NCBI GenBank assembly: GCA_903929845.1
Contig: CAIYWF010000236.1
Span: 1 to 6,361, forward strand
DNA from: an uncultured Chlorobiaceae bacterium
Lineage (GTDB): Bacteria; Bacteroidota; Chlorobiia; Chlorobiales; Chlorobiaceae
DNA: 6,361 nucleotides
Reading direction: 5' to 3'
Each line of letters opens with the position of its first letter. The stretch's first letter is position 1. The position numbers were made by a program, and so were the translations under genes. Under the pieces are notes generated by a model. That model did no database searches and was not told the origin of the DNA. It worked only from the letters and a program-made list of their open reading frames with translations. This document shows, piece by piece, positions 1 through 5,136 of this stretch.

Positions 1-197
1 AAGTCGATAGCGCAAGCATCATTAATGACAAGTTTTCGGGCCGCTCCAAAGGGTTCGGATTTGTTGACATGCCTAATGAAAGTGAAGCTCGTGAAGCTAT
101 CGAATCAATGAATGAAAAGGATTTGAATGGCCGCACGATAAAGGTCAATGAAGCGAAGCCTCGCGAAGAGAGACCCGCGAGAAGAGATCGCTACTGA
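1..197 (+). CDS. RRM-domain RNA-binding protein, C-terminal part (5' end outside window)
   Basis: The reading frame starting at base 3 gives 64 residues up to a TGA at 195-197; the beginning lies left of the window. The visible part holds the RNP1 octamer of an RNA recognition motif (KGFGFVDM, around residues 15-22 of the visible piece), whose aromatic residues stack on RNA bases. It is followed by the second RRM helix (ESEAREAIESMNEKDLNG) and the last strand (RTIKVNEAKP). A short arginine/glutamate-rich tail (REERPARRDRY) ends the protein. This is the pattern of the small single-RRM proteins (about 90-100 residues) of cyanobacteria and green sulfur bacteria, generally thought to be cytoplasmic RNA chaperones, often cold-induced. 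The RNA target cannot be read from the sequence. The family call is firm; the physiological role is inference. Confidence 0.93.
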   Translation, partial: VDSASIINDKFSGRSKGFGFVDMPNESEAREAIESMNEKDLNGRTIKVNEAKPREERPARRDRY

Positions 198-226
198 GCC
201 TTAAGCTTTTCGACTATTTTCCTCTT

Positions 227-262
227 AAGCCAGACAGAATGCAAGTTCCGTCTGGCTTTTTT
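227..262 (+). terminator. Rho-independent terminator after the RRM gene
   Basis: A 9-bp perfect stem, AAGCCAGAC (227-235) with GTCTGGCTT (250-258), can be lengthened inside by GAA/TTC after one mismatch. It runs directly into a run of six T (257-262). It lies 30 bases after the RRM stop codon, so it closes that transcript and separates it from the next gene. Confidence 0.9.
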
Positions 263-287
263 AATTCCATTCCTCATCACCTCAGTT

Positions 288-575
288 ATGCCTGTACAAG
301 TCATTTATCTTACCGCAGCACTGCTGCTTCTTGCCATATTCCCGCTCAATGATGAATTCTATTCTTTTGTGAAAATTACTGCCGCCGGAACCTTTGCCTG
401 GGGAGCATACAGGAACTTTGGAAAGAAAAAACTTCTGCTGCCCCTGGCATACACTCTCTTCACGATACTCTTTAATCCAGTTATTGATATTCACCTTGCA
501 AAAGAGATCTGGATAGTGGCTGATCTGGCAGGCGCAGTACTTCTCTTCTCAACCAGACAGCATATAGCGCAGTAA
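288..575 (+). CDS. Small four-helix membrane protein, DUF6804 type
   Basis: This 95-residue protein is almost entirely hydrophobic. Four membrane segments can be seen, roughly at residues 3-20, 25-43, 49-65 and 73-88, separated by short polar turns (NDEF, RNFGKKK, DIHLAKE). The segment LFNPVIDIHLAKEIWIVADL (61-80) matches what I remember as the signature of DUF6804, a family of small uncharacterised bacterial inner-membrane proteins: an F-N-P-[IV] turn, then [HL]-x-x-E-[IL]-W and an aspartate in the last helix. No enzymatic residues are evident and function is unknown. The ATG at 288 has no clear Shine-Dalgarno sequence, but it puts the first helix at the N terminus as the family expects. It stands alone between two terminator-like hairpins, so it is probably monocistronic. 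Confidence 0.8.
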   Translation: MPVQVIYLTAALLLLAIFPLNDEFYSFVKITAAGTFAWGAYRNFGKKKLLLPLAYTLFTILFNPVIDIHLAKEIWIVADLAGAVLLFSTRQHIAQ

Positions 576-592
576 GGTTCAATTCCGAGGCA

Positions 593-633
593 CCAGCATG
601 CAGCCCTTCCGGGGCTGGTTATGCTGGATTTTC
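593..633. terminator. Nested hairpin between convergent genes, probable (bidirectional) terminator
   Basis: The outer arms CCAGCAT (593-599) and ATGCTGG (621-627) enclose inner arms CAGCCC (601-606) and GGGCTG (612-617) with a 5-base loop, giving a long stem with one asymmetric bulge. On the plus strand it is followed by only a short ATTTT; on the minus strand no T run follows. It begins 18 bases past the DUF6804 stop and lies about 20 bases past the rubrerythrin stop, so it may end both transcripts, most convincingly the plus-strand one. Confidence 0.6.
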
Positions 634-646
634 CGAAAGCTCGTTG

Positions 647-1144
647 TTACACCTGCACAAACACTGACGCTTTCGCTCCGCAAATCGGGCAGATTTCCGG
701 GGGATTACTCAACTCGATATGGCCGCAGATTGGACAAAGCCAGACCTCAGTTGCTGTGATATCCTTACCGTTACGTACTGATTCCAGCGCTTTTTTGTAG
801 AGTTCAGCATGAACCCGTTCCGCTTTGAGTGCATAAGTGAACATCCTTTTGGCCGGATGCTCATCAGCTTCAGCCTGTTCCAGCATTGGCGGATACATTT
901 CTGTATGCTCAAAGGTTTCACCACTGATTGCCGCCTCCAGATTTTCGGCAGTTGACCCTATTCCTCCCAAAGCTGCGAAATGCCCTTCTGCATGATTTCG
1001 CTCAGCCTGGGCTGTTGTACGAAACAACTTTGCCACATTACCAAAACCTGCATTTTCAGCTTCTTTTGCAAAGGCCAGATATTTCTGGTTAGCCTGACTC
1101 TCACCGGCAAACGCCTCTTTCAGATTATCTTTCGTTGTTGTCAT
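647..1144 (-). CDS. rbr: Rubrerythrin (diiron peroxidase with rubredoxin-like domain)
   Basis: A 165-residue cytoplasmic rubrerythrin, which reduces hydrogen peroxide to water at a diiron centre using electrons from rubredoxin or NADH-linked reductases; it is a standard peroxide defence in anaerobes. Residues 1-120 form the ferritin-like four-helix domain. All expected iron ligands are visible: E15 (GESQAN), E48 and H51 (AERNH), E79 and E82 (GETFEHTEMYP), E109 and H112 (AERVH). Residues 124-165 are the rubredoxin-like [FeS4] domain with C127-P-I-C130-G and C142-P-I-C145-G. Length is close to the usual size of the short rubrerythrins. The ATG at 1144 is chosen because an AGGAG stands upstream and the protein then begins where homologues begin. 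A longer frame adds 22 residues (to 1210) unlike the family. It lies 91 bases after the UPF0149 gene on the same strand, so it may share its transcript or have its own promoter in that gap. Confidence 0.96.
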   Translation of the reverse strand: MTTTKDNLKEAFAGESQANQKYLAFAKEAENAGFGNVAKLFRTTAQAERNHAEGHFAALGGIGSTAENLEAAISGETFEHTEMYPPMLEQAEADEHPAKRMFTYALKAERVHAELYKKALESVRNGKDITATEVWLCPICGHIELSNPPEICPICGAKASVFVQV

Positions 1145-1152
1145 ATCTTTAT

Positions 1153-1160
1153 TATCTCCT
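1153..1160 (-). promoter_or_regulatory. Ribosome binding site of rubrerythrin
   Basis: On the minus strand AGGAGATA stands about 11 bases before the ATG at 1144. It is the only purine-rich site near the N terminus and decides the start in favour of the 165-residue product. Confidence 0.75.
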
Positions 1161-1172
1161 TTTATTTTATTA

Positions 1173-1188
1173 TGATAGTAAATTATCA
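1173..1188. promoter_or_regulatory. Inverted repeat upstream of rubrerythrin, possible operator
   Basis: TGATA (1173-1177) and TATCA (1184-1188) form perfect 5-base arms with a 6-base centre, placed 29-44 bases before the rubrerythrin ATG. On the minus strand it reads TGATAATTTACTATCA and includes TGATAAT, which could serve as an extended -10 box, although I see no good -35. The AT-rich two-fold symmetry recalls operators of peroxide or metal regulators of the Fur/PerR class, but it is not a match to a published PerR box that I can confirm. It could be chance in AT-rich sequence. Confidence 0.35.
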
Positions 1189-1235
1189 GGCGCCAGACAG
1201 GATTAATCATATCCTCTGCCTCTCATTCGGGAGCA

Positions 1236-1832
1236 TTATGCCTCCTGATTCCAGTAATAGTAGATTTTGATGACAAGGTCGGGCATCAATTGGGCCAAAC
1301 CGAAAATCTCTTCCTCAGACAAGTCGTCGAAATCATCAGTTATTTTAGCGAGAATGAACATTGGCAGAACCAACTGTGCCGTTTCTTCATCCGCCAGAAA
1401 AGAGTTCCATGAACCATGCGTCAGCTCTATGCCTACAGAAAATCCAAGCGCCCAGTTTTCAATGGCGAGCCTCCTCTCTTCCTCATTACTGTAACCGAAT
1501 TGCTCATACAATGGCACAAAATCTTCAGGGTCTTCATTGAATTGCAGAGCGATGGTGTTCATGTGGCGAACAAGAAGCTCGCGTATCGCCCTTTCTTCGA
1601 CTTCGGAAGAATAAAATGGTTCATTATTGTCTTCCTGATCCCAGATATAGGGAATCCAGATGTCGGGCTCAATTACATCGGGCCCGACAATCAAGGCCGT
1701 CATATAACCATCAAGCATTTCAACCGGAAAAAGGCACTCTTCAGGTGTCGAGTCAGAACCGAGAAAATCGTCAAGTATTTCAAGCTCGTCATCGGAGAGT
1801 TGCTGCTGCTGCAAATCGGATGGGTTCTTCAT
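1236..1832 (-). CDS. UPF0149 family protein (YecA/YgfB-type)
   Basis: A 198-residue acidic soluble protein counted from the ATG at 1832. The UPF0149 signature is clear: MLDGYMTALIVGPDVIEP followed by W-I-P-Y-I-W (about residues 39-64), and later the helix NWALGFSVGIEL (126-137), which in this family precedes a W (here W142). Family members such as E. coli YgfB and YecA are all-helical. Some carry a C-terminal SEC-C zinc motif, which is absent here; the protein ends in a helix with YYYWNQEA. Molecular function is poorly known, so none is assigned. A TTG nine bases upstream (1841) is in frame and could be the start instead; neither has a strong Shine-Dalgarno. A glutamine run (residues 8-11) comes from a CAG repeat at 1801-1812. 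Rubrerythrin follows 91 bases downstream in the same direction, suggesting a shared transcript. Confidence 0.88.
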   Translation of the reverse strand: MKNPSDLQQQQLSDDELEILDDFLGSDSTPEECLFPVEMLDGYMTALIVGPDVIEPDIWIPYIWDQEDNNEPFYSSEVEERAIRELLVRHMNTIALQFNEDPEDFVPLYEQFGYSNEEERRLAIENWALGFSVGIELTHGSWNSFLADEETAQLVLPMFILAKITDDFDDLSEEEIFGLAQLMPDLVIKIYYYWNQEA

Positions 1833-1877
1833 AGTGGACAATTTACCGTGGATAATAAACTGCGTTCAGGGTTACTT

Positions 1878-1892
1878 TCGTCATCTTGACGA
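1878..1892. promoter_or_regulatory. Perfect inverted repeat upstream of the UPF0149 gene
   Basis: TCGTCA (1878-1883) and TGACGA (1887-1892) are exact reverse complements around a 3-base centre, 46 bases before the UPF0149 ATG inside the divergent spacer with sulP. It has the size and spacing of a dimeric regulator site. No U run follows, so it is not a terminator. No known operator is recognised. Confidence 0.35.
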
Positions 1893-2003
1893 CGCTCTCC
1901 AGAATTATTTCCTCAAGATAAGTACCACGACACAACAAATACCATCAGAAAAAGCGGTTTTACCACAGGAATCATATTTTTTTTAACCGAACAGGGCGAT
2001 GAA

Positions 2004-2032
2004 TTGATAAAATAACGTAAAAGCATTATATA
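2004..2032 (+). promoter_or_regulatory. Sigma70-like promoter of the SulP gene
   Basis: TTGATA (2004-2009) and TATATA (2027-2032) are separated by exactly 17 bases, close to the consensus TTGACA/TATAAT. The predicted transcript start near 2039 gives a leader of about 48 bases, carrying a small GCCC/GGGC hairpin (2042-2054) and a GAGG ribosome binding site (2077-2080) six bases before the ATG at 2087. Confidence 0.65.
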
Positions 2033-2086
2033 GAAACCTATGCCCGCCAAGGGCTGCTTGTTCATTTTCCTTTTCTGAGGCTCGCC

Positions 2087-3793
2087 ATGTTCAAACCAAA
2101 ACTGTTATCAATTTTACCGGAGCTCACCCCGTACCGGATAATGAAGGATGTCATTGCCGGTGTCATGGTCGGCATAGTAGCCCTCCCACTGGCCATTGCG
2201 TTTGCCATTGCATCGGGGGTTTCTCCTGAAAAAGGGCTTATTACCGCAGTTGTCGGAGGCTTTCTGGTCTCTTTTCTCGGTGGAAGCAGGGTGCAGATTG
2301 GTGGACCGACGGGAGCTTTTATTGTTATCCTGTATGGAATTGTCCAGCAATACGGGGTTAACGGACTGGTGCTGGCAACGATCATGTCAGGTATTATCCT
2401 TATGATCATGGGGTTTGCCCAGTTCGGGTCACTGATCAAGTTTATTCCCTATCCGGTTATTGTCGGTTTTACCAGCGGTATTGCGGTCATTATTTTTTCA
2501 AGCCAGGTTAAGGATTTTCTCGGCCTTGATATTGCGGTTGTTCCGGCTGATTTTATCGGTAAATGGACAGCTTACGCCCACAACCTCCCGACGCTTCATC
2601 TTTCAAGTCTCATGATCGGCACCATTGCTCTTCTGATTATTGTTTTTTGGCCAAAGGTGTCACGAAAAATTCCCGGTTCTCTTGTTGCCATCATTGTAAC
2701 AACCCTGATGGTGTGTTACTTGCCACTGGATGTAGCAACTATTGCCTCCCGTTTCGGAGAAATCCCTTCCACGATTCCTGCACCCTCACTCCCTTCGTTT
2801 GATTTTGCAACGATTCAGCACCTCATCATGCCAGCAACAACCATTGCCCTGCTTGGCGCCATTGAAGCGCTGCTGTCGGCTGTTGTGGCCGATGGCATGA
2901 TTGGCAGCAGGCATAAGTCAAATATGGAGCTGATTGCCCAGGGTGCGGCAAATATTATTACTCCACTTTTTGGCGGCATCCCCGTCACCGGGGCAATTGC
3001 GCGAACCGCCACCAACGTGAAGAACGGTGGAAGAACTCCTGTGGCAGGAATAGTTCACGCTCTTACGCTGCTCCTGATCATGCTGCTTTTCGGCAAGTGG
3101 GCAAAGCTCATTCCAATGCCTGCTCTGGCGGCAATCCTTATTGTTGTCGCCTGGAACATGAGTGAGGTCAAAGTGTTCCGGCAACTTCTGAAAAGCCCGA
3201 GAAGCGACATTATCGTTTTGCTGACAACGTTCGGCCTGACAGTTGTGTTTGATCTGACCCTTGCCATAGAAATAGGAATGTTGCTCGCCGTTATCCTCTT
3301 TATGCAGCGCATGGCCCAGCTCTCCAATGTCGGCGTCATCACCCAGGAGCTAACCGACAGGGATGAAGAGGATGACCCAAACACGATTGTGACGCGCAAA
3401 GTACCTGCTGGTGTGGAGGTCTTTGAAATAAACGGACCTTTTTTCTTTGGTGCCGCAAGCAAGTTCCGGGAGGCCATGCATATTGTTGAAAAAGCGCCAA
3501 AAATCCGGATTATCAGAATGCGAAGCGTGCTTTCAATTGATGCAACCGGCCTGAATATGATGAAAGAGCTGCTTAAAGACTGTTCAAAAACCGATACCAC
3601 ACTTATTCTTTCAGGGGTTCATGCACAGCCATTATTTGCTTTGCAGCAATACGGGCTTTACGATGAGGTCGGTGAAGAGAACATTTTCGGCAATATCGAT
3701 GATGCGCTCGACCATGCACGGGAAATACTCGGCCTTGCAAAAACTGGACGGCAAAAAAACTTCACTCCTACAGTACAGCGGGAAATGAAATAA
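2087..3793 (+). CDS. SulP (SLC26) family inorganic anion transporter with STAS domain
   Basis: A 568-residue inner-membrane carrier within the usual SulP size range. The N-terminal membrane domain (about 15-410) shows family landmarks: ALPLAIAFAIASGVSPEKGL (32-51), the substrate-site segment GGPTGAF (72-78), ALLGAIEALLSAVVAD (254-269, with E260) and GIPVTGAIARTATN (297-310). A cytoplasmic STAS domain follows at about 440-550, with the anti-sigma-antagonist-like turn SIDATGL (483-489; D485). STAS domains regulate or couple transport. Family members carry sulfate, bicarbonate (BicA) or dicarboxylates (DauA), and the sequence alone does not decide between them. No sulfate-assimilation, carboxysome or carbonic anhydrase gene is adjacent. 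The ATG at 2087 has GAGG at good spacing and a promoter upstream. The gene appears monocistronic and intact. Confidence 0.95.
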   Translation: MFKPKLLSILPELTPYRIMKDVIAGVMVGIVALPLAIAFAIASGVSPEKGLITAVVGGFLVSFLGGSRVQIGGPTGAFIVILYGIVQQYGVNGLVLATIMSGIILMIMGFAQFGSLIKFIPYPVIVGFTSGIAVIIFSSQVKDFLGLDIAVVPADFIGKWTAYAHNLPTLHLSSLMIGTIALLIIVFWPKVSRKIPGSLVAIIVTTLMVCYLPLDVATIASRFGEIPSTIPAPSLPSFDFATIQHLIMPATTIALLGAIEALLSAVVADGMIGSRHKSNMELIAQGAANIITPLFGGIPVTGAIARTATNVKNGGRTPVAGIVHALTLLLIMLLFGKWAKLIPMPALAAILIVVAWNMSEVKVFRQLLKSPRSDIIVLLTTFGLTVVFDLTLAIEIGMLLAVILFMQRMAQLSNVGVITQELTDRDEEDDPNTIVTRKVPAGVEVFEINGPFFFGAASKFREAMHIVEKAPKIRIIRMRSVLSIDATGLNMMKELLKDCSKTDTTLILSGVHAQPLFALQQYGLYDEVGEENIFGNIDDALDHAREILGLAKTGRQKNFTPTVQREMK

Positions 3794-3835
3794 CATTGAC
3801 CCGAGACATAATACCGGAATTGAGCTGAAGCGGAT

Positions 3836-3875
3836 AAAAAGGGAAGGCTACTTGATCATGACATAAGCCTTCCCT
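3836..3875 (-). terminator. Rho-independent terminator for the minus-strand 85-residue gene
   Basis: GGGAAGGCT (3841-3849) pairs with AGCCTTCCC (3866-3874), extended by one A-T pair; the loop is 16 bases. Read on the minus strand, the stem is followed by five T (the AAAAA at 3836-3840), the classical layout, starting about 30 bases past the stop codon at 3907. On the plus strand no T run follows, so it would serve the SulP transcript only weakly. Confidence 0.8.
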
Positions 3876-3906
3876 CTACGATAATTCAAGCCTGCATAAC
3901 GTGTTA

Positions 3907-4164
3907 CTATTGCTCTTTGGTGCTATAGGTACGAATGCTTGAAACCGCTTTCATATCATAATAGGTATTCACACTGACACCATCAGCCTCCCCCGTAACC
4001 CTCAGAAAAAGATCACTGATAAAAAGAACCGCATCTTCATAGATGCTCCCTTCGTTAATCTGCAGCTTGACTCCTTTCCTGATTTTTCTGGACATCGTTC
4101 CATGCAACGGAACTGAAGCATACTCCAGTACTTTTTCCCATGCTTGCAAATTGCTTTCTGCCAT
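3907..4164 (-). CDS. Hypothetical 85-residue protein
   Basis: I do not recognise this protein. It is soluble with no signal peptide, cysteine or membrane helix. A short N-terminal helix (residues 4-17, NLQAWEKVLEYAS) is followed by what looks like an all-beta segment: KGVKLQI (30-36), EDAVLFISDLFLRVTGE (43-59), GVSVNTYYDMKAVSSIRTYS (62-81). Alternating hydrophobic residues and the closing YYDMKAVSSIRTY strand recall a small SH3/LSm-like barrel, but this is an impression of fold only. Support for being real: it fills its spacer, has a proper terminator after the stop, and is divergent from the nitrogenase-associated operon across an AT-rich promoter region. The ATG at 4164 lacks a visible Shine-Dalgarno; an internal ATG at residue 24 would remove the helix. 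Confidence 0.75.
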   Translation of the reverse strand: MAESNLQAWEKVLEYASVPLHGTMSRKIRKGVKLQINEGSIYEDAVLFISDLFLRVTGEADGVSVNTYYDMKAVSSIRTYSTKEQ

Positions 4165-4232
4165 TGTTAAGCTTTAGTTAATTATTAATGAAAAACTGCA
4201 AATAGTCCTTATTAAAGGAAATAAAATACAAA

Positions 4233-4244
4233 ATTAATATTAAT
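4233..4244. repeat. 12-bp perfect palindrome in the divergent spacer
   Basis: ATTAATATTAAT is its own reverse complement and lies near the middle of the spacer between the 85-residue gene and the nitrogenase-associated operon. It could be an operator acting on both promoters, or simply a product of extreme AT richness. Confidence 0.4.
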
Positions 4245-4289
4245 AATTTTATGTTATTAACAGCTTTTCCTTATTATATACAGAGAGCC

Positions 4290-4313
4290 ATGAATTCAAG
4301 AATCCGAACATAA
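4290..4313 (+). other. Possible 7-codon leader ORF
   Basis: ATG at 4290 opens a frame of seven codons (MNSRIRT) ending in TAA at 4311-4313, four bases before the ATG of the nitrogenase-associated gene. It has a purine-rich GAGAG (4283-4287) at about the right distance, whereas the downstream gene has no ribosome binding site of its own. The frames differ, so it is not an N-terminal extension. It could be a translated leader that couples initiation, or chance. Confidence 0.3.
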
Positions 4314-4317
4314 GATC

Positions 4318-4776
4318 ATGACAAACGTACTCTTTTACGAAAAACCGGGATGCAGGAACAATATCCGACAGAAGGCGATGCTTGAACTTTCAGGGCATGT
4401 TGTAGAAGCAGTCGATCTGCTTGAATACTCCTGGTCCAAAGAGGAACTGGAGGGATTTCTCGGAGAAAAACCGGTAGCCGAATGCTTTAATCCGGCAGCG
4501 CCAGCAATAAAATCAGGGGAACTCAACCCTTTAAAATTTACGAAAGAAGAGGCTATCGCTATAATGATCCGGGAACCGATCCTGATAAAACGACCCCTCA
4601 TGAAAATCGGCAGCCATTACCTTCAGGGATTCGATACCACTGAGCTGAGAAATCTGATAAGCTTCGATGCTGTTGATGGAGCAGAAAATGTGATAAAATC
4701 TTTCAAAATGAGTGACATGGACTCATGCCCTCATAACAATAACAACAACTTTTCATGCAAAAATCCGGAGGAATAA
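4318..4776 (+). CDS. Nitrogenase-associated protein, ArsC/Spx-like thioredoxin fold
   Basis: A 152-residue cytoplasmic protein. Residues 1-115 match what I know as the nitrogenase-associated branch of the ArsC/Spx family (TIGR01616 type): VLFYEKPGCRNN (4-15) with C12 where ArsC has its catalytic cysteine, then KPVAECFNPAAPAIKSGELNP (51-71), IREPILIKRPLMKIG (84-98, with the R92-P pair typical of ArsC) and GFD (104-106). Genes of this type commonly sit in nif regions, but their biochemical role is not established. C12 lacks the CXXC partner of redox-active Spx. The tail after residue 116 is unusual: DSC137-P-H, five asparagines (140-144), FSC147. It could bind a metal or supply resolving cysteines (inference). 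No Shine-Dalgarno precedes the ATG. Three bases separate its stop from the next gene, so the two are one operon. Confidence 0.88.
   Translation: MTNVLFYEKPGCRNNIRQKAMLELSGHVVEAVDLLEYSWSKEELEGFLGEKPVAECFNPAAPAIKSGELNPLKFTKEEAIAIMIREPILIKRPLMKIGSHYLQGFDTTELRNLISFDAVDGAENVIKSFKMSDMDSCPHNNNNNFSCKNPEE
4735..4749 (+). repeat. AAC/AAT trinucleotide tract coding an asparagine run
   Basis: Five Asn codons in a row (AAC AAT AAC AAC AAC) lie between the two tail cysteines of the nitrogenase-associated protein. Such a tract can change length by replication slippage in whole codons, altering only the spacing between C137 and C147. Confidence 0.7.
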
Positions 4777-4779
4777 ACA

Positions 4780-5088
4780 ATGGAAACATCATTTCGACCA
4801 CTGGGCACCGTCATGCAGCTTCTTGAAGATCTCGGACATGAAGTCACTTATGCCTATGATGATCTGGTTTTTGTCAATGACAATAATTTTCTGCTTCAGT
4901 TTGACGACACAGGTCTGGCAGTGAACCTCTTCTTCAACCAGAGCTGCCCGAAACAAAATGCCGAAAATATCGAGCAGAGCATCATCCCCGCCGGTGACAA
5001 GAAAGGACTTTCGATTATCAAAAAAGGTGAGTACAGCATAACCGGACAATCCGATGAAAATCTGCGAATAGAGTTTTTCGACAACTGA
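4780..5088 (+). CDS. Hypothetical 102-residue protein in operon with the nitrogenase-associated gene
   Basis: Not recognised. The ATG at 4780 has a strong GGAGG (4767-4771) that lies inside the end of the upstream gene, and only three bases separate the two frames, so translation is likely coupled. The protein is acidic and soluble, without signal peptide or membrane segment. It has an N-terminal helix (FRPLGTVMQLLEDLGHEV, 5-22) followed by a run of probable beta strands: VTYAYDDLVFVNDNNFLLQF (22-41), GLAVNLFFN (45-53), LSIIKKGEYSIT (76-87), LRIEFFDN (95-102). One cysteine (C56) lies in NQSCPKQNAENI. The helix-then-antiparallel-strands order resembles small chaperone-like or YbjN-like folds, but no family is claimed. 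Context suggests a nitrogen-fixation accessory role shared with its neighbour; that is inference. Confidence 0.82.
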   Translation: METSFRPLGTVMQLLEDLGHEVTYAYDDLVFVNDNNFLLQFDDTGLAVNLFFNQSCPKQNAENIEQSIIPAGDKKGLSIIKKGEYSITGQSDENLRIEFFDN

Positions 5089-5110
5089 GACGGTTTAGCA
5101 AGGATGGGAG

Positions 5111-5136
5111 GAGAGCTCCTCTACCGGGTAGCTCTC
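5111..5136. terminator. Inverted repeat at the convergent operon/helicase junction
   Basis: GAGAGCT (5111-5117) and AGCTCTC (5130-5136) are exact 7-base arms around a 12-base loop, overlapping the last codons of the helicase gene and starting 22 bases after the stop of the 102-residue gene. It may help end one or both transcripts, but neither strand shows a T run, so it is a weak candidate. Confidence 0.35.

Larger units (their letters stand above)
4165..4317. promoter_or_regulatory. AT-rich divergent promoter region
   Basis: This 153-base spacer drives two divergent units: the 85-residue gene to the left and the nitrogenase-associated operon to the right. The part 4165-4280 is strikingly poor in G and C (about one base in six by hand count), unlike the coding sequence around it. 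It contains TCCTT-ATTA-AAGGA (4206-4219), the palindrome at 4233-4244 and a TATATA (4275-4280) that could be a -10 for the rightward operon, with no convincing -35. I see no sigma54 (-24/-12 GG/GC) promoter and no NifA-type TGT-N10-ACA site. Confidence 0.5.

Noticed and set aside
1145..1210. Longer rubrerythrin start adding 22 residues (MINPVWRLIIYYHN...)
   Set aside because: The extension crosses the ribosome binding site and the inverted repeat and is unlike the N terminus of the family; the ATG at 1144 fits length and spacing.
1801..1812. CTG/CAG triplet repeat as a mobile or regulatory repeat
   Set aside because: Only four units, fully explained as a short glutamine run in the UPF0149 protein.
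1416..1889. 157-residue plus-strand frame opposite the UPF0149 gene
   Set aside because: It is antisense to a clear family member and its protein shows no domain; it is a shadow.
3055..3600. 181-residue minus-strand frame inside the SulP gene
   Set aside because: It lies wholly antisense to a well-conserved carrier and its serine/isoleucine-rich product matches nothing; it is a shadow.
4318..4776. Arsenate reductase (ArsC) call
   Set aside because: The segments KPVAECFNPAAPAIKSGE and IKRPLMKIG follow the nitrogenase-associated branch, and no arsenic-resistance gene is nearby.
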